DNA of 64,000 nucleotides from Mycolicibacterium sp. YH-1 (lineage in GTDB: Bacteria > Actinomycetota > Actinomycetes > Mycobacteriales > Mycobacteriaceae). A model generated the notes under the pieces. That model did not search any database and was not told the origin of the DNA. It was given only the letters and a program-made list of their open reading frames with translations. Shown one piece after another: positions 30,801 to 43,640 of this stretch. How positions within the stretch are numbered: the stretch's first letter is position 1; every line of letters begins with the position of its first letter. The position numbers and the translations under genes are program-made. Where the stretch lies: contig NZ_CP092915.1 of assembly GCF_022557175.1 (NCBI RefSeq), forward strand, positions 1,550,001 to 1,614,000, written 5' to 3'.

Positions 30801-33800
30801 ACCCGGTGACGAACTGCGCCTGCGCGTGGAGTACGACACCGATGTCTTCGACGTGGCCGGAATCGAGGCCCTCGCCAAGCGTTTCGAGACGGTGTTGGCG
30901 GCGATGGCCGCCGATCCCAGGCGCCCGCTGTCGGCAGTGGATCTGCTCGATGAAGCTGAGCGGACCCGCCTGGATGAGATCGGGAACCGGGCGGTGCTGA
31001 GCCACTTGGCGCAGTCGGCGTCGGTGCCGGAGCTCTTTGGCGCGCAGGTGACGCGTGCCCCGGAGGCGGTGGCGCTGGTCTGTGGCGACCGGTCGATGAC
31101 CTATCGCGAGCTGGATGAGGCGGCCAACCGGTTGGCGCACTTGCTCGTCGCGCGGGGGGCCGGTCCGGGCGAGCGGGTGGCGTTGATGTTCCCCCGGTCG
31201 ATCGACGGTGTCGTGGCGATCTTGGCGGTGCTCAAGACCGGCGCGGCCTATCTGCCCATCGACCCGGCGCTGCCGTCGGCCCGCGTCGAGTTCATGGTGA
31301 CCGATTCCACGCCCATCGCCGCGGTCACCACGACCGTGTTTACGTCTCGGTTCGACGGATTCGAGTTGCTGGTCGTCGATGTCGAGGATCCTGACATCGC
31401 AGCCCAGCCCAACACGTCACTGCCGGCGCCGGCACCGGATGACGTCGCCCACATCATCTACACCTCGGGGACCACCGGCATGCCCAAGGGCGTGGCGGTC
31501 ACTCAGCGCAACGTGACTCAACTGTTCGACTCGCTGCAGATCGGAGTGCCGCTGGAGCCGGGGCAGGTGTGGACGCAGTTCCACTCGTATGCCTTCGACT
31601 TCTCGGTGTGGGAGATCTGGGGTGCGTTGCTGCACGGGGGCCGCCTGGTGGTGGTACCCGAGATGGTGGCCCGCTCACCTCAGGAATTCCACGAACTGCT
31701 GGTACGCGAACGGATCACGGTGCTGACGCAGACCCCGTCGGCAGTGTCGATACTGCCGGTGGATGGCCTGGACGGGACGACGCTGGTGATCGGCGCCGAG
31801 CCCTGCCCGCCGGCGTTGGTGGACCGTTGGGCGCCGGAGCGGGTGATGGTCAACGTCTACGGACCGACTGAGACCACGATGTGGTTGTGTGCCAGCGCGC
31901 CGCTGGCGGCGGGATCGGGGTCTCCGCCGATCGGCTCACCGACGGCGTGGGCGGCGTTCTTCGTACTGGACGAGTGCCTGCGCCCGGTGTCCGAGGGTGT
32001 GGTCGGCGAGCTGTACCTCGCCGGTGCCGGTGTCGGAGTGGGGTATTGGCGTCGCACGGGGTTGACCGCGTCGCGATTCATGGCGTGCCCGTTCGGAGAG
32101 CCCGGGACGCGCATGTATCGCACCGGAGATCTGGTGCGCTGGCGTGCCGACGGGCAGCTGGATTACTTCGGCCGTGCCGACGAACAGGTCAAGATCCGCG
32201 GGTATCGCATCGAACTCGGCGAGATCCAGTCGGCGCTGACCGCGCTCGACGGGGTGGACCAGGCGGCCGTGATCGCCCGTGAGGACCAACCGGGCGACAG
32301 GCGCCTGGTCGGCTACATCACCGGGACCGCCGACCCGGTCCAGGCGCGTGCCGCGCTGGCCGAACGGCTGCCGACCTACATGGTCCCCACTGCTGTCGTC
32401 GGGATCGCGGCGCTGCCAGTGACGGTCAACGGCAAACTCGACGTCCGCGCGCTGCCTGCGCCGGACTACCAGGATGTCGGGCACTACCGCGCCCCTGCCA
32501 CACCCACCGAGGAGATCCTGGCCGGAATCTTCGCTCGGGTACTGGATGTCGAGCGCATCGGCGTCGACGACTCGTTCTTCGATCTGGGTGGCGATTCCGT
32601 CTCGACGATGCGCCTGGTCTCTGCGATCAATGCCAGCCTGGACACCGATCTTGCGGCGCGCATCGTGTTCGAGGCGCCCACGGTCGCTCAGTTGGCGCCG
32701 CGTGTCGGTGTGGGTACCGGCCGCATGGAGCCGCTGGTGGCCGGTGAGCGCCCCGCCGTGGTTCCACTGTCGTTCGCCCAGAACCGGTTGTGGTTCGTCG
32801 ACCAGTTGCAGGGCCCCTCCCCGGTTTACAACATGCCGGTGGGTCTGCGGCTGCGCGGACACCTCGATCCAGACGCACTGGGTGCGGCGCTGACCGACGT
32901 CATTGGCCGCCACGAGACCCTCCGCACCCGCTTCGAAGCGCCCGACGGCACGCCTCGGCAGGTGGTGGCATCCGCTGACCGGCCCGACTTTGGTTGGGAG
33001 GTCATCGATGCCAGCGGATGGACGGCGAGCCAACTCGACGAGGCCATGGCTGCCACGGTTCGATACAGTTTTGACCTGACGGCCGAAATCCCGTTGCGGG
33101 CACGACTTTTCCGGGTCGCCGAGGACGAGCACATTCTGGTGGCCGTGGTGCACCATATCGCCGCCGATGGCTGGTCGCTGACCCCACTGGTGTCCGATCT
33201 GAGTGTCGCGTACGCCAGCCGGCGCGCGGGACGGGCACCCGACTGGGCACCCCTGGCGGTGCAGTACGTCGACTACACGCTGTGGCAGCGCGAGCAGCTC
33301 GGCGATCTCGATGACAGTGACAGCCCCATCGCTGCGCAGCTGGCCTACTGGGAAGAGGCGCTGGCAGGACTGCCCGAACACGTGGCACTGCCCACCGACC
33401 GGCCCTACCCGCCGGTCGCCGATCAGCGCGGCTCCACCGTAGAGGTGGAGTGGCCGACCGAGTTGCAGCAGCAGGTTCGCGCGGTGGCCAGCGAGCACGG
33501 CGCGACCAGTTTCATGGTGATGCAGGCCGCCCTTGCGGTGCTGCTGTCCAACCTCAGCGCGAGTACCGATGTGGCGGTTGGCTTCCCGATCGCGGGGCGC
33601 GGCGACTCCGCCCTGGATGAGCTGGTGGGCTTCTTCGTCAACAACCTCGTCCTGCGCGTCGATCTGGCCGATGACCCCACCGTTGCCGAGTTACTGGCCC
33701 AGGTGCGCGCACGCAGCCTGGCCGCCTACGAGCATCAGGACGTGCCCTTCGAGGTGCTGGTCGAGCGGCTCAACCCCACTCGAAGCCTGACCCATCACCC

Positions 33801-36800
33801 GCTGGTGCAGGTGGCGTTGGCCTGGCAGAACCTGCCTTGGCAGGACACCGGCCCCGCCGACGGGCTGCGCCTGGGTGATCTGCAGGTCTCGCCGCTGCCG
33901 GTGGACACCCAGACCGCCCGCATGGACCTGACGTTCTCCCTCGGGGAACGCTGGACCCAGAACGGTGAGCCCGCCGGGATCGGCGGGGCGGTGGAGTTCC
34001 GCACCGACGTCTTCGACGCGGACAGCATCGAAACGCTGATCGGACGGTGGCGGCGGGTGTTGGCGGCGATGACTGCCGACCCCACCCGGCGGATCTCGTC
34101 TATCGACCTGCTCGACGAGGTCGAGCATGCCCGCGTGGACGGGTGGGGCAACCGGGCGGTGTTGACCGACCCGGCCCCGGCGCCGGCATCGATTCCGGCA
34201 TTGTTCGCCGAACAGGTTGTCGGTGCTCCCGACGCGGTGGCCATCAGTTTCGACGGCCGCGCTATGACCTACCGGGATCTCGACGAGTCCGCAAATCGGC
34301 TGGCGCACAAGCTAGCCGCTCACGATGTTGGTCCGGGTGCGTGCGTGGCGCTGCTGTCGGAGCGCTCCGCTGATGCGGTCGTGGCAATGCTGGCGGTGCT
34401 CAAGACCGGCGCCGCGTATCTGCCGATCGACCCCGCACTGCCCGACGCGCGAATCGAGTTCATGCTCGCCGATGCTGCGCCGACCGCCGCGATCACCACC
34501 AGCGGCCTGGCCGACCGCCTGGCCGGCTGTGACCTGCTGGTCATCGATATTGGGGATGCTGCGGCCACGGTGGTTGACGGCCATATCGGCGCCGCACTGC
34601 CGGTGCCGAGCCCCGACAACATCGCCTACATCATCTACACCTCGGGGACCACCGGTGTCCCCAAGGGCGTGGCGATCACCCACCACAACGTGACCCAGTT
34701 GTTGGGGTCGCGGGACACCTTCCTCGCGGGTCAGGCGTGGACGCAGTGGCATTCGTACTCCTTCGACGCCTCGGTTGAAGAGATCTGGGGCGCGCTGTTG
34801 CACGGCGGCCGACTGGTGGTCGTGCCCGAGTCGGTGGCCCGCTCACCCGAGGACCTCAACGCCTTGCTGGTAGCCGAACAGGTCAGCGTGTTGAGCCAAA
34901 CCCCCTCGGCGGTGGCGATGTTGACACCTGAGTCCCTGGGATCGGCGGCGTTGTTGGTGGCCGGTGAGCCGTGTCCGGCCGAGGTGGTGGATCGCTGGGC
35001 GCCCGGACGGTTGATGGTCAACGCGTACGGTCCGACCGAGACCACGATATGTGCGTCCAGGACTGCACCGTTGAGTGCCGGATCGGGGGCACCGCCGATC
35101 GGTACGCCGGTGTCGGGGGCTGCCCTGTTCGTCCTGGATGGGTCATTGCGCCCGGTGCCACCCGGGGTGGTCGGCGAGCTGTACATCGCCGGCCGCGGTG
35201 TGGGTGTCGGGTATGTGGGCCGTGCCGGGTTGACCGGGTCGAGGTTTGTGCCTTGCCCATTCGGAGCGCCCGGAACACGGATGTATCGCACCGGGGATCT
35301 GGTGTGCTGGGGTGCTGATGGGCAGCTGCGGTATGTGGGGCGTGCCGATGAGCAGGTCAAGATTCGCGGCTATCGCATCGAACTCGGCGAGATCCAGTCG
35401 GTGTTGGCCGGACTGGACGGTGTCGACCAGGCGGCAGTGATCGCCCGAGAGGACCGCACTGCCGACATTCGCCTGGTGGGTTATGTGACCGGGACGGCGG
35501 ACGTGGCCAAGTTGCGCACCCAGCTGGCCGAGCAACTGCCCGCCTACATGGTTCCGTCCGCGGTCGTGACGTTGTCGGCAATACCGTTGACACCCAACGG
35601 AAAACTGGACACCCGTGCCCTGCCGGCACCCGAGTACCAGGACATCGATCACTACCGCGCGCCGGTCACCCTCACCGAGGAGATCCTGACCGGCATCTAC
35701 GCCCAGGTGCTGGGTGTGGAGCGCGTCGGTGTCGATGACTCGTTCTTCGATCTGGGGGGCGACTCGCTATCCGCGATGCGTCTGATTGCGGCGGTCAACA
35801 CCGGCCTGAACGCCGGGCTTGCGGTGCGCACCGTGTTCGAGGCGCCCACGGTGGCACAGTTGGCGCCCCGCATCGGTGCCCAAGAGGCGCGGCTGGAGCC
35901 TTTGGTGGCAGGCGAGCGACCTCCGGTGATTCCGTTGTCGTTCGCCCAATCCCGGTTGTGGTTCCTGGACCAGTTGCAGGGCCCGTCGCCGGTGTACAAC
36001 ATGCCGACGGCGCTTCGCATCAGCGGGGCGTTGGACGTCGACGCGTTGGGTATGGCGCTTGCGGATGTGGTGGCCCGTCACGAGATCCTGCGCACGATGG
36101 TCCCGGCAGTTGAGGGAATCCCTCGGCAATCAGTGGTGTCTCCCGAGACTGCCCAGTTCGGCTGGCAGGTCGTCGATGCCACCGGCTGGACGGCGGCGCA
36201 GCTGCGGGAGGCGATCGGCGACTCAGCGCGACACACATTCGATCTGGCAACTGAGATCCCGTTACGGGCACGACTTTTCCGCCTGTCCGAGGACGAGCAC
36301 GTGCTGGCGGCTGTGGTGCACCATATCGCCGCCGACGGCTCGTCGATGACCCCGTTGGTGATGGATCTGGGGGTGGCCTACGCCAGCCGGTGTGCCGGGC
36401 AAGCCCCGGGGTGGGCGCCGTTGGCGGTCCAGTACGTGGACTACACACTGTGGCAGCGCGCCCAGTTCGGTGATCTCGACGACAGTGACAGCCGTATCGC
36501 CACCCAGCTCGCGTACTGGCAGGAAGCTCTGGCCGGGATGCCCGAGCGGGTGGCACTGCCGACCGACCGGCCGTATCCGCCGGCGGCCGATCAGCGTGGC
36601 GCCACGATGGCCCTGGACTGGTCCGCCGAGTTGGGGCTGCAGGTCGCCCGGGTGGCTCGCGAGCACAACGCGACCAGCTTCATGGTGCTGCAGGCCGCGC
36701 TCGGCGTGCTGCTGTCCAAACTCAGCGGGAGTTCTGATGTGGCGGTGGGCTTCCCGATCGCCGGGCGTCGCGACCCTGCGCTCGATGAGCTGATCGGATT

Positions 36801-39800
36801 CTTCGCCAACACGCTGGTGCTGCGGGTCGATCTGGCCGGGGACCCCACGGTGGCGGAGTTGCTGGCTCAGGTGCGGACACGCAGCCTGGCCGCCTACGAG
36901 CACCAAGACGTGCCGTTCGAAGTGCTCGTCGACCGGGTCAACCCCAGCCGATCCCTGACACATCACCCCCTGGTCCAGGTGGCGCTGTCGTGGCAGAACC
37001 TCACCGGACACGGCGGCGGCGCTTCCGGCGGCGGGTTGGAATTGGGGGACCTGCGGATCGCCCAGATGCCGGCGGACACCCACACCGCCCGCATGGATCT
37101 GAGCTTCTCGCTGGCTGAACGTCGGTCGCAGGCCGGCGAGCCCGCCGGAATCGGTGGGACGGTGGAGTTCCGGACCGACGTGTTCGACCCGGCCAGCATC
37201 GAAACCCTGATCAAGCGGTTTGAGCAGGTGCTGGTGGCGATGACCACCGACTCCGGTCAGCGCCTGTCCTCCATCGACCTGCTCGACGCCGATGAACACG
37301 CCCGCCTCGATGACATGGGCAATCGGGCGGCGCTGACCGGGCCCGCAGGGGAACCCGTGTCGGTCCCCGCGTTGTTCGCGACACGGGTCAGCCGCGCCCC
37401 GGAGGCCGTGGCGGTCACCGCCGGTGATCGCTCCTTGACCTACCGCGAACTCGATGAGGCCGCAAACCGGCTGGCGCACTTGCTGATCGATCAAGGCGCG
37501 GGCCCAGGACGCTGTGTGGCGCTGCTATTGGAGCGGTCCGCGGAGGCGATCGTCGCGATGCTGGCGGTGCTGAAGTCCGGGGCCGCCTATCTGGCGATCG
37601 ACCCGGCGGTGCCAGCGGCCCGGATCGAGTTCATGCTGGCCGATTCCGCACCGGTCGCCGCGATCACCCACACCGGTCTGGCCGACCGGTTGGACGGCTT
37701 TGGGTTGGCGGTCATCGACATCAACGACACCGATGTGGACGCACATCCCGCCACACCGTTGGCGGTGGCCGAGTCCGCCCCAGATGATCTTGCCTACCTG
37801 ATCTACACCTCTGGAACCACGGGCGTCCCCAAGGGGGTGGCCGTCAGCCACCACAATCTGACCCACCTCGCACGGTCGACGCCGCAGCAGTTGCCGGTGG
37901 AACAGGTGTGGACGCAATGCCATTCCTATGCCTTCGACTTCTCGGTATGGGAGATCTGGGCCGCGCTGCTTGGCGGGTCGCGGCTGGTGGTGGTGCCCGA
38001 GTCGGTCGTGAGCTCACCCGAGGAGTTCCACGATCTGCTGATCCGCGAGCGGGTCAATGTACTCACCCAAACTCCCTCTGCCGCTGGAGCGTTGGCGCCA
38101 GAGGGGCTGGAGTCCGTGGCGTTGCTGCTCGGTGGCGAGGCCTGCCCGGGCGAGGTGGTGGATCGCTGGGCGCCTGGACGTGTGGTGATCAACGCCTACG
38201 GCCCAACCGAGATCACGGTGTACGCATCGATGAGTGCGCCACTGCTGCCCGGGTCCGGGGCCGCGCCCATCGGTGCCCCCGTCTCGACGTCGGCGCTGTT
38301 CGTGCTCGACGAGTGGTTGCGGCCCGTGCCTGCCGGGGTGGTCGGTGAGCTGTACGTGGCCGGTGACGGTGTGGCGTGCGGGTACCTGGGCCGGTCGGGT
38401 CTGACGGCGGCACGTTTCGTGGCATGCCCGTTCGGTGGGCCGGGCATTGCGGGCACGCGCATGTATCGCACCGGAGACCTCGTGAGCTGGCGTGCCGACG
38501 GACAGCTGCAGTATCTGGGCCGCGCCGATGACCAGGTCAAGATCCGCGGCTACCGCATCGAACTCGGCGAGGTTCAGTCCGCGCTGGCCGCACAGGATTC
38601 GGTGGCGCAGGCGGTGGTGATTGCGCGCGAAGACCATCCGGGCGTCAAACGCCTCGTCGGCTATGTCACCGAATCGGTGACCGGAGCGGTGGACCCGGCC
38701 GGACTGCGGAGCGCGGTGGCCGACCGGCTGCCGCCCTATATGGTCCCAGCCGCTGTCGTGGTCTTGGATGCGTTGCCGTTGACCGTCAACGGCAAGCTCG
38801 ACACTCGGGCCCTGCCTGCGCCGGACTACCAGGACGTCGATCGCTACCGTGCCCCGGCCGATGCGATCGAGGAGATCCTGGTCAGCATCTACGCCCAGGT
38901 TCTCGGGCTCGAGCGAGTCGGGGTCGACGACTCGTTCTTCGACCTTGGCGGGGACAGCATTCTGTCCATGCAGGTTGTGGCCCGGGCTCGTGCGGCCGGT
39001 GTGATGTGCAGGCCCCGAGACATTTTCGTCGAGCAGACCGTGGCTCGACTGGCTCAGGTGGTTGGCGTGACCGACGGCGACGACGGTCCGATCGACGAGG
39101 GTATCGGGCCGGTGGCACCGACCCCGATCATGCGGTGGCTGCGGGCGGTGGAGAGCGCTGGCGGCCCCGTCGACGAGTTCAACCAGACGGTCGTGGTCCA
39201 GGCCCCGCCGGGAGTGACCGAGGCCGATGTGGAGATGGTCCTTGGGGCGCTGCTGGACCGGCACGCCATGCTGCGGCTGCGCGCCGAATCAACAGGGACC
39301 GCGGGAGAGTGGACGCTGCAGGTACCCGAGAAGGGGGCGGTGCGAGCCCACCTGCAGTCGGTCGACGCGTTGTCCGATGAGGCGCTGGTGGCGACTCGGT
39401 CGCGGTTGAACCCGGCCGCGGGGGAGATGGTCAGTGCCCTGTGGGTGGCAACCACCGGCCAGTTGGTGCTGACCATTCACCACCTGGCTATCGACGCGGT
39501 GTCCTGGCGGATTCTGCTCGAAGACCTCAACATCGCCTGGGCCCAGCATCGACATGGCCAACCCGTCACACTGCCGACGACCGGAACCTCATTCGCCCGG
39601 TGGGCGGCGCTGCTTGATGAAGCAGCTCAAACGCCGGCAGTGGTGGATCAGGCCAATAGCTGGCGAACGGTGTTGGGGGCTCCCGTCGCGCTGCCCGCGG
39701 CGCAGTCCGAGTACGACACCTACGCGACCGCTGGGCACCTCACGGCGTCGCTGGACGTCGAGACGACTCGCGTGTTGCTCGGTGAGGCGCCTGCAGCGTT

Positions 39801-41784
39801 TCACGCTGGGGTACAGGACATCCTGCTGATCGCCTATGGATTGGCGTTGTCACAGTTCTTGGACACCACCACACCTCTGGCCATCGATGTCGAGGGTCAC
39901 GGCCGCGACGAGGACGTCGCTCCGGGCGTTGACCTCTCGCGCACGGTGGGGTGGTTCACCACCAAGTACCCGGTTGCCTTGAACGTCGGCGGGCTGCGCT
40001 GGTCCCAGGTGGTTGCCGGCGACGCCGCACTCGGCCCCGTGATCAAGGATGCCAAGGAACAACTCCGCGCCCTACCCGACGGGATGACCTACGGCTTGGC
40101 GCGCTACCTCAACACCCAAGTCGAACTGTCCGGATCCGATCCGACCATCGGATTCAACTACCTCGGCAGGCTCGGATCGACCGGGGTGGCGGAGCCGGAG
40201 GCCCTCGCCGAGCTGTGGCAGGTCAGCGTCGATGGTGCGTCGATCGCCGCTGCCGCAGCGGCGATCCCCATGCCGCTTGGGCACACCGTGGAACTCAACG
40301 CCAGCACCGCCGAGACCGACTTCGGTCCAAGCCTTTACGCCACCTGGACGTGGGCTACCTCGGTGCTGGACGAGACCCAGGTGAGTCGCCTGTCCCAGCT
40401 CTGGTTCGACGCCCTGACGGGTATCTGCACCCACGTCCGCGAGGGCGGTGGGGGCCTGACACCGTCGGACATCATCCCCGCCCGGCTCACCCAGCAGGAG
40501 ATCGATGAGCTGAGCCGGCAACACAGCATCGCTGACGTACTTCCCTTGACGCCCCTGCAGCAGGGACTGCTGTTCCACGCCAATGCAACTCAGGGCAACG
40601 ACGATGACGACGTCTACGCCATGCAGCTTGACGTCACCGTCGCTGGTCCGCTGGATCCCGATCGGCTGCGCGCGGCGGTGCACACCGTGGTCAGCCGCCA
40701 CCCCAACCTGGCCGCCCGGTTCGACCAGCGATTCGACGAGCCGGTGCAGGTCATTCCCGCGGACCTCAGCGTGCCCTGGCTGTACGTCGAAATCGCCGCG
40801 GAGGACCACGATTTCCAGGAGCAGATGGAGCGGGTGTGCGCCGGTGAACGCGCGGCGGTCTGCGACCTGGTCCACCAGTCGGCCTTCCGCACGGCGCTGA
40901 TCCGCACCGCCGACAACGAGCACCGGTTCGTCATGACCTACCACCACATCGTGCTCGACGGCTGGTCGCTGCCGATCCTGCTGCAGGAGATATTCGCCAG
41001 CTACTACGAGCAGCGGCTGCCCGCGGCCGGGTCCTACCGCAGGTTCGTCACATGGCTTGCCGATCGCGACATCGATGCCGCCCACGCCGCGTGGCGTGAG
41101 GTCATGGCTGGATTCAGCACGCCCACTCTGGTGGCTCCCAGAGGGCGGACACGACCGGGACGACGGGACACCGAGACGTTCCGGCTGCCCGCCGAGACCA
41201 CCCAGACCGTCAATGCGCTTGCCCGCAGCTGCCACACCACCGTCAACACAGTGCTGCAGGCGGCCTGGGCGCAGGTGCTGATGTGGCTGACCGGCCAGCA
41301 CGATGTCGCGTTCGGCGTCGCGGTCTCGGGTAGGTCGGCCGAGGTGGCAGGTGCCGAATCGATGGTCGGCCTGCTGATCAACACCGTGCCGGTACGGGCC
41401 ACCATCACCCCGGACACCACCATCGCCGGCCTGCTCGGCGACCTGCAACGTTGTCACAGCGACACCCTGGACCACCAGCATTTGGCGCTCAGCGAGATCC
41501 ATCGTGCTGCCGGTCACGATCAACTCTTCGACACCCTGTTCGTGTTCCAGAACTATCCCGTGGACGCCGCCGCGACGCACACCACGAACGGGTTGGCGAT
41601 CACCGAGGTCAGCGGCCGCGAGTACAACCACTACCCGCTGACCCTGCAAGCCATGCCGGGCACTGAACTAGTCCTGCGTGTCGAGTTCGACACCGACGTG
41701 TTCAGCGCGGACCGGGTGAAGAAGGTAGTCAAGCGGTTCCAGCGGGTGTTGGAGGCCATGACAGGTGAGGTGCAGGAATCATGA
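17365..41784 (+). CDS. Giant nonribosomal peptide synthetase, modules 1-6 plus C domain of module 7
   Basis: This 8139-residue NRPS has the order Cs-A-T-E, C-A-T, C-A-T-E, C-A-T, C-A-T, C-A-T-E, C. Phosphopantetheine serines are S1001, S2509, S3573, S5078, S6134 and S7198, each in LGGDS. Epimerase HH motifs are at about 1176, 3745 and 7372. Condensation HH motifs are at about 1665, 2694, 4242, 5263, 6319 and 7860. All six A domains keep YTSGTTG and the NGKLD lysine. The N-terminus ([20 protein letters not shown]) is a starter C domain of the type that opens GPL synthetases and accepts an acyl group. The protein stops right after the seventh C domain, whose partner A domain starts the next gene (ATGA overlap). 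Composition of the first 600 bases is lower in GC than the rest. The protein is far longer than GPL Mps1. Confidence 0.97.
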   Translation: MECDSGTFPLTRGQLDIWLSEETGRVGAKWHNGMLGRIEGPLQPALLELAIRHVVGEAEPLRATFFEADGKVFQRLIDYPDVELAYYDLLDAQDSVQEVNRLMASIQHAPMPLSGPLFKFALMQTRADEFYWFVCCHHIAVDGIGMAMIIHRIAEVYSAIATDAAIPPPIFGSLRNLIDSELEYESSADYSDDEAYWAKNVPLDVEPGYGLPAGSAGRPSEYVPSAPVRLDPSVVAKTRELSHALGVRRASVITAACALLVRGQGAGAAEVVLDFPVSRRVHPEALMVPGMISGVVPLVLKTSPESSVAGFCEHVDTQMQEALRHQRFPARAIENQARSQGSGQPSDRATINFIPAIPFADFAGAAGSGAVTHTGLTDQFGLVFTKDGEELYLGTSGVGQMFADCDARDLADRFERVLAAMTADPGQLLSAIDVVDAHEHARLDAIGNRSVLADPTPDVSSIPELFEAQVARTPEAVAVSFDGRDMSYRELDEAANRLAHLLVGRGVGPGQRVALLFSRSGEAVAAILGVLKTGAAYVPIDPAVPDARMQFVLADSAPLVVVTTADLVYRLDGHELPVVDVADAALVSAPSGSLPVPGGDDVAYLIYTSGTTGVPKGVAIPHRNVARLLDAIDAELELSAGQAWAQSHSLAFDFSVWEIFGALLHGGRLVVVPESVARSAEEFHALLVEQRVGVLSQTPSAFYALQAVDAIQPELAGQLGVEVVVFGGEALEPLRLKPWLENHPGSPRLINMYGITETTVHASFREVLPADVDSVGSPIGVPLADLAFFVLDDWLRPVSAGVVGELYVAGAGLGYGYVGRAPLSATRFVACPFGESGTRMYRTGDLVCWGADGQLQYVGRADEQVKIRGYRIELGEVQAALAGLDGVEQAVVIAREDRPGDKRLVGYVTGSVDAAQARATLTQRLPGYMVPTAVVVLDALPLTVNGKLDKKALPAPEYTDVDHYRAPSTPTEEILAGIYAQILGIDRVGVDDSFFELGGDSILSMQVASRARIAGLVCRPRDIFVEQTVARLAEVVGEAGSAGDVLDEGTGPVVATPIMRWLSGLENGAGSLNEFNQTVLLQAPAGATEADVVVVLQALLDRHAMLRVRAVRDGADGWSLTVPEAGSVDARSALMSVHMLTDEALVAARSRLDPAAGVIVSALWAAATGELAVIVHHLAVDGVSWRIVLEDLSIAWAQHRDGQPIALPVGGTSFARWGELLAEHASRREVLSLADSWKQIASVAPVLPAAEPTVDTHASAGRLSAELDAETTRMLLGEVPAAFHVGVHDILLIAFGLAVAEFLDKPAAPISIDVEGHGRDEELAADIDLSRTVGWFTAKYPVSLDFRDRAGGLRWAQVVAGDAALGGVIKGAKEQLRALPDGLTYGLLRYLNPTADLAAADPQIGFNYLGRLGAAAADLSEDVWRMSPDGLSMTGVAGAIPIALPHTVELNAATIDTDTGPQLRADWTWASSALDDAQITRLSHLWFEALTGVCAHVRNGGGGLTPSDIAPARLSQQQIDQLARHFVIADALPLTPLQQGLLYHASAAQGSGDDVYAMQLDIALSGELDAHRLRDAVQTVISRHPHLAARFSEEFDEPVQIIPADPVAAWRYVELDTDSGDADEQIERICVAERAAVCDLADQPAFRAALIRTAGDRHRFLLTAHHIVLDGWSMPILLQEIFASLGGQRLPAAASYRRFVTWLAERDRDAAQTAWRQVLAGFDTPTLVGPSGRAGLGPRGIKSYRLPEEITRSLGELARSHQTTTNIVLQGAWALLLSSLTGQHDIAFGTTVSGRPADVVGAESMVGLLINTVPVRASITPSTTTADLLGQLQSAHNDTLEHQHLALNDIHHIAGQERLFDTLFVFENYPIDATGALGVDGLGITEFNFRESNHYPLAVQALPGREVGTRVEREMSLRVEYDLDVFDPAAIEMLIERFQQVLRAMAADPGQRLSSVELLDSAVRARLDAWSRRAELTEPAAEAVPIPVLFAAQVARTPNALALTFDGQSMTYQQLDEASNRLAHVLVGQGAGPGEVVALHFPRSSDAIVAILAVLKTGAAYLPIDPALPVARIGFMLTDAAPIVAVTKTGLAGRFDGFDVTVVDVDDLAVDAQPNTALPGPAPDDIAYIIYTSGTTGVPKGVAIPHRNVPGLFGVLGAEVSSGPGRVWTQWHSYSFDVSVWEIFGALLHGARLLVVSESMAASPEDFHALLIAEQVSVLSQTPSAVGMLSPQGLESAALVVAGEACPSELVDRWAPGRVMINAYGPTEATVYASISAPLTSGAVVPIGVPVAGGALFVLDAWLRPVPPGVVGELYVAGRGVGYGYWRRAGLTSSRFVPCPFGEPGARMYRTGDLVRWGADGQVEYLGRADEQVKIRGYRIELGEIQAALADLDGVTQAVVIVREDQPGDKRLVGYITGTADSGEIRAQLAQRLPSYMVPAAVLAIDTVPLTVNGKLDRRALPAPDFSDTDHYRAPTNPVEEILADIFAHVLGLHRVGVDDSFFDLGGDSLSAMRLVAAINKALDAGIAVRALFDAPTVAQLAPRIGEGGGRLEPLVAGPRPAVIPLSFAQSRLWFLDQLQGPSPVYNMTAAFRVSGALDDAALGAALGDVVGRHESLRTVFAAPDGVPSQVILAPGRVDLGWDVVDATGWPAGRLQEAIDAAARYAFELATEIPLRTTLFRLGDNDHVLVVVLHHIATDGWSITPLVADLSVAYASRCAGRAPEWAPLAVQYADYTLWQRTQFGDLEDSHSRIATQLAYWEGELAGMPERVALPTDRPYPLVADQRGDTVEVNWPAELGQQVARVAHEHNATSFMVLQAALGVLLSKLSASSDVAVGFPIAGRRDSALDELVGFFVNTLILRVDLAGDPTVSEVLAQVRARSLAAYEHQDVPFEFLVERLNPTRSLSHHPLVQVGLAWQNVAGHDLNNPAAGMTLGDLAVDPVPVDTDTARMDLSFSLAERRTDAGDPDGIGGTVEFRTDVFDADTVETLIVRLQRVLTAMTSDPTARLSSVDVLDDDEHARLAEIGNLAALTRPAPRQVSIPALFAEHVARAPDAVAITCGERSWTYRELDESANLLAHTLIGQGAGPGQCVALLSNRSAEAIVAILAVLKTGAAYLPIDPVVPDARLEFVLTDAAPVAALTTADLTDRLSGHGLAVIDVSAIESPAVDAQPGTPVAVASPDDVAYLIYTSGTTGVPKGVAITHHNVTQLLESLDAGLPSAGVWPQCHSLAFDVSVWEIFGALLRGGRVVVVPEDVVGSPVDFHTLLVREQVNVLTQTPSAVRMLPSDGLESATLVVVGEACPPEVVDQWAPGRVMINAYGPTETTMCVAISAPLTPGLGVPIGSPVPAAALFVLDECLRPVPAGVIGELYVAGAGLGYGYVGRAPLSATRFVACPFGGPEVSGKRMYRTGDLVCWRPDGQLQYLGRADEQVKIRGYRIELGEVQAALARLDGVDQAVVIAREDRPGDKRLVGYITGSADPAEVRADLSERLPAYMVPVAVVVLDALPMTVNGKLDTRALPAPDYHHGSGGGDSYRAPVDAVEEVLADIYAEVLGLERVGVDDSFFDLGGDSIMSMQVVARARAAGLVCRPRDIFVEQTVARLARVAAVTGGAVGGGDEGIGPVLATPIMHWLQDTDGPVDEFNQTVLVQAPAGATEADVVVMLQALLDRHAMLRLRAVRDDAGGWSLTVPEAGSVDARSVLESIQTLTDEALVAARSRLDPAAGVMLRALWVASTGQLVVSIHHLAVDGVSWRILLDDLNIAWAQHRGGRRVALPVPGTSFQRWASLLAEHACRPEVVGQADAWRRVAATPAALPAVQHDVDTQVSAGRFSADLDAETTRMLLDAVPAAFHAGAQDILLIAFGLALAEFLPSGGAQIGIDVEGHGRHEELVGDVDLSGTVGWFTTKYPVSLNRSGLSWAQVVAGDAALGAVIKGAKEQLRALPDGLTYGLLRYLNPDVDLAGSDPTIGFNYLGRLGGAAAEASDDQWRMGQDGLSSTAAAAAIPMPLTHTVALNAGTIDTGTGPHLHADWTFARSAVDHEQIARLGQLWFEALAGICAHVRNGGGGLTPSDIVPARLGQPQIDELQRQYQIADVLPLTALQQGLFFHSSTAHDTDDDLYVVQLDITVTGALDQHRLRDAVNAVVVRHPHLAARFCDQFDEPVQIIPADPEAGWRYVELGTADGELGSAQAELGTAEAEAQIQRVCADERAAVCDLAHPPAFRVALIRTAPDRHRFVLTNHHIVLDGWSLPILLHEIFASYREQRLPAATPYRSFISWLADRDQASAHAAWGEVLAGFEAPTLVGPPQKSGLGERGVASHWVSESTTRALNELARSHHTTVNTVLQGAWAVLLSSLTGLHDVAFGVVVSGRPAEVAGAESMVGLLINTVPVRADITAATSTAELLDQLQRSNAKTLEHQHLALSEIHRITDHDRLFDTLFVFENYPVDASALSGADGLTITEFTSHESTDYPLTMQAIPGDELRLRVEYDTDVFDVAGIEALAKRFETVLAAMAADPRRPLSAVDLLDEAERTRLDEIGNRAVLSHLAQSASVPELFGAQVTRAPEAVALVCGDRSMTYRELDEAANRLAHLLVARGAGPGERVALMFPRSIDGVVAILAVLKTGAAYLPIDPALPSARVEFMVTDSTPIAAVTTTVFTSRFDGFELLVVDVEDPDIAAQPNTSLPAPAPDDVAHIIYTSGTTGMPKGVAVTQRNVTQLFDSLQIGVPLEPGQVWTQFHSYAFDFSVWEIWGALLHGGRLVVVPEMVARSPQEFHELLVRERITVLTQTPSAVSILPVDGLDGTTLVIGAEPCPPALVDRWAPERVMVNVYGPTETTMWLCASAPLAAGSGSPPIGSPTAWAAFFVLDECLRPVSEGVVGELYLAGAGVGVGYWRRTGLTASRFMACPFGEPGTRMYRTGDLVRWRADGQLDYFGRADEQVKIRGYRIELGEIQSALTALDGVDQAAVIAREDQPGDRRLVGYITGTADPVQARAALAERLPTYMVPTAVVGIAALPVTVNGKLDVRALPAPDYQDVGHYRAPATPTEEILAGIFARVLDVERIGVDDSFFDLGGDSVSTMRLVSAINASLDTDLAARIVFEAPTVAQLAPRVGVGTGRMEPLVAGERPAVVPLSFAQNRLWFVDQLQGPSPVYNMPVGLRLRGHLDPDALGAALTDVIGRHETLRTRFEAPDGTPRQVVASADRPDFGWEVIDASGWTASQLDEAMAATVRYSFDLTAEIPLRARLFRVAEDEHILVAVVHHIAADGWSLTPLVSDLSVAYASRRAGRAPDWAPLAVQYVDYTLWQREQLGDLDDSDSPIAAQLAYWEEALAGLPEHVALPTDRPYPPVADQRGSTVEVEWPTELQQQVRAVASEHGATSFMVMQAALAVLLSNLSASTDVAVGFPIAGRGDSALDELVGFFVNNLVLRVDLADDPTVAELLAQVRARSLAAYEHQDVPFEVLVERLNPTRSLTHHPLVQVALAWQNLPWQDTGPADGLRLGDLQVSPLPVDTQTARMDLTFSLGERWTQNGEPAGIGGAVEFRTDVFDADSIETLIGRWRRVLAAMTADPTRRISSIDLLDEVEHARVDGWGNRAVLTDPAPAPASIPALFAEQVVGAPDAVAISFDGRAMTYRDLDESANRLAHKLAAHDVGPGACVALLSERSADAVVAMLAVLKTGAAYLPIDPALPDARIEFMLADAAPTAAITTSGLADRLAGCDLLVIDIGDAAATVVDGHIGAALPVPSPDNIAYIIYTSGTTGVPKGVAITHHNVTQLLGSRDTFLAGQAWTQWHSYSFDASVEEIWGALLHGGRLVVVPESVARSPEDLNALLVAEQVSVLSQTPSAVAMLTPESLGSAALLVAGEPCPAEVVDRWAPGRLMVNAYGPTETTICASRTAPLSAGSGAPPIGTPVSGAALFVLDGSLRPVPPGVVGELYIAGRGVGVGYVGRAGLTGSRFVPCPFGAPGTRMYRTGDLVCWGADGQLRYVGRADEQVKIRGYRIELGEIQSVLAGLDGVDQAAVIAREDRTADIRLVGYVTGTADVAKLRTQLAEQLPAYMVPSAVVTLSAIPLTPNGKLDTRALPAPEYQDIDHYRAPVTLTEEILTGIYAQVLGVERVGVDDSFFDLGGDSLSAMRLIAAVNTGLNAGLAVRTVFEAPTVAQLAPRIGAQEARLEPLVAGERPPVIPLSFAQSRLWFLDQLQGPSPVYNMPTALRISGALDVDALGMALADVVARHEILRTMVPAVEGIPRQSVVSPETAQFGWQVVDATGWTAAQLREAIGDSARHTFDLATEIPLRARLFRLSEDEHVLAAVVHHIAADGSSMTPLVMDLGVAYASRCAGQAPGWAPLAVQYVDYTLWQRAQFGDLDDSDSRIATQLAYWQEALAGMPERVALPTDRPYPPAADQRGATMALDWSAELGLQVARVAREHNATSFMVLQAALGVLLSKLSGSSDVAVGFPIAGRRDPALDELIGFFANTLVLRVDLAGDPTVAELLAQVRTRSLAAYEHQDVPFEVLVDRVNPSRSLTHHPLVQVALSWQNLTGHGGGASGGGLELGDLRIAQMPADTHTARMDLSFSLAERRSQAGEPAGIGGTVEFRTDVFDPASIETLIKRFEQVLVAMTTDSGQRLSSIDLLDADEHARLDDMGNRAALTGPAGEPVSVPALFATRVSRAPEAVAVTAGDRSLTYRELDEAANRLAHLLIDQGAGPGRCVALLLERSAEAIVAMLAVLKSGAAYLAIDPAVPAARIEFMLADSAPVAAITHTGLADRLDGFGLAVIDINDTDVDAHPATPLAVAESAPDDLAYLIYTSGTTGVPKGVAVSHHNLTHLARSTPQQLPVEQVWTQCHSYAFDFSVWEIWAALLGGSRLVVVPESVVSSPEEFHDLLIRERVNVLTQTPSAAGALAPEGLESVALLLGGEACPGEVVDRWAPGRVVINAYGPTEITVYASMSAPLLPGSGAAPIGAPVSTSALFVLDEWLRPVPAGVVGELYVAGDGVACGYLGRSGLTAARFVACPFGGPGIAGTRMYRTGDLVSWRADGQLQYLGRADDQVKIRGYRIELGEVQSALAAQDSVAQAVVIAREDHPGVKRLVGYVTESVTGAVDPAGLRSAVADRLPPYMVPAAVVVLDALPLTVNGKLDTRALPAPDYQDVDRYRAPADAIEEILVSIYAQVLGLERVGVDDSFFDLGGDSILSMQVVARARAAGVMCRPRDIFVEQTVARLAQVVGVTDGDDGPIDEGIGPVAPTPIMRWLRAVESAGGPVDEFNQTVVVQAPPGVTEADVEMVLGALLDRHAMLRLRAESTGTAGEWTLQVPEKGAVRAHLQSVDALSDEALVATRSRLNPAAGEMVSALWVATTGQLVLTIHHLAIDAVSWRILLEDLNIAWAQHRHGQPVTLPTTGTSFARWAALLDEAAQTPAVVDQANSWRTVLGAPVALPAAQSEYDTYATAGHLTASLDVETTRVLLGEAPAAFHAGVQDILLIAYGLALSQFLDTTTPLAIDVEGHGRDEDVAPGVDLSRTVGWFTTKYPVALNVGGLRWSQVVAGDAALGPVIKDAKEQLRALPDGMTYGLARYLNTQVELSGSDPTIGFNYLGRLGSTGVAEPEALAELWQVSVDGASIAAAAAAIPMPLGHTVELNASTAETDFGPSLYATWTWATSVLDETQVSRLSQLWFDALTGICTHVREGGGGLTPSDIIPARLTQQEIDELSRQHSIADVLPLTPLQQGLLFHANATQGNDDDDVYAMQLDVTVAGPLDPDRLRAAVHTVVSRHPNLAARFDQRFDEPVQVIPADLSVPWLYVEIAAEDHDFQEQMERVCAGERAAVCDLVHQSAFRTALIRTADNEHRFVMTYHHIVLDGWSLPILLQEIFASYYEQRLPAAGSYRRFVTWLADRDIDAAHAAWREVMAGFSTPTLVAPRGRTRPGRRDTETFRLPAETTQTVNALARSCHTTVNTVLQAAWAQVLMWLTGQHDVAFGVAVSGRSAEVAGAESMVGLLINTVPVRATITPDTTIAGLLGDLQRCHSDTLDHQHLALSEIHRAAGHDQLFDTLFVFQNYPVDAAATHTTNGLAITEVSGREYNHYPLTLQAMPGTELVLRVEFDTDVFSADRVKKVVKRFQRVLEAMTGEVQES
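18745..20250 (+). repeat. Near-identical A-domain DNA, copy in module 1 (partner 41898-43390)
   Basis: Long stretches match the A domain of module 7 almost base for base. For example 19021-19080 and 42177-42236 agree at 59 of 60 positions. This is far closer than the same region matches A2-A6 and indicates recent duplication or gene conversion of a threonine-type A domain. Confidence 0.8.
21900..25000 (+). other. NRPS module 2: C (D-accepting type), A, T
   Basis: The C domain has HHIVLDGWS and follows an epimerase. The code read from A2 is DVWSVAAVYK, loosely similar to Phe/aromatic codes (DAWTxAAxCK). The assignment is weak. No E domain follows, so an L residue is expected. T2 serine is S2509. 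Confidence 0.6.
25050..29590 (+). other. NRPS module 3: C (L-accepting type), A, T, E
   Basis: The C domain has HHIATDGWS. The code read from A3 is DVWTVVAMCK, resembling phenylalanine codes (DAWTVAAVCK). E3 carries [11 protein letters not shown], so a D-aromatic residue is the best guess. T3 serine is S3573 in the E-partner type of T domain (DSIMSMQV). Confidence 0.6.
29599..32715 (+). other. NRPS module 4: C (D-accepting type), A, T
   Basis: The C domain has HHIVLDGWS and a 21-base tandem repeat expanding one loop (29899-29961). The code read from A4 is DFWTVGVMWK, which I cannot assign. No epimerase follows. Confidence 0.6.
29899..29961 (+). repeat. 21-bp tandem repeat within C domain of module 4
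   Basis: Three units of seven codons (29899-29919, 29920-29940, 29941-29961) encode [14 protein letters not shown] and ELGTAEA in a loop that is short in the paralogous C domains. The loop lies upstream of the HHIVLDG active site. Confidence 0.85.
32767..35880 (+). other. NRPS module 5: C (L-accepting type), A with Glu239 (basic residue predicted), T
   Basis: The C domain has HHIAADGWS. The A domain has FDASVEE where all others have FDxSVWE, putting glutamate at GrsA position 239. The code read is DAESLAAICK, near the bacitracin BacB lysine code DAESIGSVCK. A basic residue (Lys or Orn) with L configuration is predicted. Confidence 0.65.
35935..40480 (+). other. NRPS module 6: C, A, T, E with variant active-site motifs
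   Basis: The C domain has HHIAADGSS (tryptophan of the usual DGWS replaced). E6 has HHLAIDA instead of HHLAxDG. The code read from A6 is DFWTLGAVYK, not assignable. The downstream C domain is of the D-accepting class, which argues that E6 works. Confidence 0.6.
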
Positions 41785-43640
41785 CCGCCGATGCGAGCCG
41801 TCGACTGTTGTCGATGGATGTGGACGATGAAGATGACCTCGCCGAGCTGGATGAGTGGGGTAATCGGGCGGCATTGAGTCGGCCCGCTGCGTCGTCGGTG
41901 TCGATTCCGGAGCTGTTTGAGGCGCAGGTGGCTCGCACTCCGGAGGCGGTGGCGGTCAGTTTTGACGGTTGTGACATGTCGTATCGCGAGCTGGATGAGG
42001 CTGCGAATCGGTTGGCGCACTTGTTGGTTGGTCGGGGTGTGGGTCCGGGGCAGCGGGTGGGCTTGTTGTTCTCGCGTTCGGTTGAGGCGGTTGCGGCGAT
42101 TCTGGGGGTGCTCAAGACGGGGGCGGCGTATGTGCCCGTCGATCCGGCGGTGCCTGATGCGCGGATGCAGTTCGTGCTCGCTGATTCCGCGCCGCTGGTT
42201 GTGGTGACCACTGCTGATCTGGTGTATCGGTTGGACGGGCATGAGTTGCCGGTCGTCGATGTCGCCGATGCCGCGTTGGTGAGCGCGCCGAGCAGTTCAT
42301 TGCCTGTGCCGAGCGCTGACGATATCGCGTATCTGATCTACACCTCGGGTACCACGGGTGTGCCCAAGGGTGTGGCGATTCCGCATCGCAATGTGGCGCG
42401 ACTGTTGGACGCGATCGATACCCGCCTGGAGCTGTCGGCGGGTCAGGTGTGGACGCAGAGTCATTCGTTGGCGTTCGACTTCTCGGTGTGGGAGATCTTC
42501 GGCGCGCTGCTGCACGGTGGGCGGCTGGTGGTGGTGCCTGAGTCGGTGGCGCGGTCGGCTGAGGAGTTCCACGCCTTGTTGGTGGAGCAGCGGGTCGGTG
42601 TGTTGAGCCAGACGCCATCGGCGTTCGACGCGTTGCAGGCTGTCGATGAGGTGCAGTCCGAGCTCGGATCGGGGCTTGCCCTTGACGTGGTGGTGTTCGG
42701 TGGTGAGGCCTTGGTGCCTTCCCGTCTTGCGGGATGGCTGGAGAGTCATCCGGGCTCGCCGCGGTTGATCAACATGTATGGGATCACCGAGACGACGGTG
42801 CATGCCTCGTTCCGCGAGATCCTCGCCGCTGACGTGGAGAGCACCGTCAGTCCGATCGGGGTGCCGTTGGCCGATCTGGCGTTCTTCGTGCTCGATGGCT
42901 GGTTGCGGCCGGTGTCAGCGGGTGTGGTCGGCGAGTTGTACGTGGCCGGTGCGGGTTTGGGCTATGGCTATGTGGGCCGGGCACCGTTGAGTGCGACGCG
43001 GTTTGTGGCCTGTCCATTCGGGGAGTCCGGGATTCGGATGTATCGCACCGGTGATCTGGTGTGCTGGGGCGCTGACGGGCAGCTGCAGTATGTGGGTCGT
43101 AGCGATGATCAGGTCAAGATCCGCGGGTATCGCATCGAACTCGGCGATGTTCAGGCCGCGTTGGCCGGACTCGATGGTGTCGAGCAGGCGGTGGTGATCG
43201 CCCGCGAGGACCGCCCCGGCGACAAGCGGCTGGTCGGCTACATCACCGGCACCGCGCACTCGGATGAACTGCGTACAGCGCTGGCCGACAGGTTGCCGGA
43301 CTACATGGTGCCAGCCGCGGTGGTGGTGTTGGACGCGTTGCCGCTGACCGTCAACGGCAAGCTCGACAAGAAGGCATTGCCGGCACCGGAGTACACCGAT
43401 GTCGATCACTACCGCGCACCGAGCACACCCGCCGAGGAGATCCTGGCCGGCATCTACGCCCAGGTCCTGGGCCTGGACCGAGTCGGCGTCGATGATTCCT
43501 TCTTCGCCCTCGGTGGGGACTCGCTGTTGGCGATGCGCCTGGCCGCGGCGATCAACCGGTCCCTGGATGCGGGCATTGCGGTGCGTGCGGTGTTCGACGC
43601 TCCCACGGTTGCCCAGTTGGTGCTGCGCATTGGTGCCGAT
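40486..43640 (+). other. NRPS module 7, split between two proteins: C | A (Thr-like), T
   Basis: C7 (HHIVLDGWS) is the last domain of the first synthetase. A7 and T7 (S581) open the second. The code read from A7 is DFWSVGMVHK, the same threonine-like code as A1. No E domain follows. Confidence 0.75.

Noticed and set aside
40072..41649. A 525-codon open frame on the minus strand inside the NRPS, and several similar ones of 370-520 codons
   Set aside because: Antisense frames stay open by codon bias in GC-rich coding DNA. The proteins show no motifs and the NRPS frame is intact.
17365..41784. Assigning the locus as the known GPL mps1-mps2 system
   Set aside because: GPL synthetases have four modules. 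Here there are eight A domains, a split module and no visible terminal reductase.
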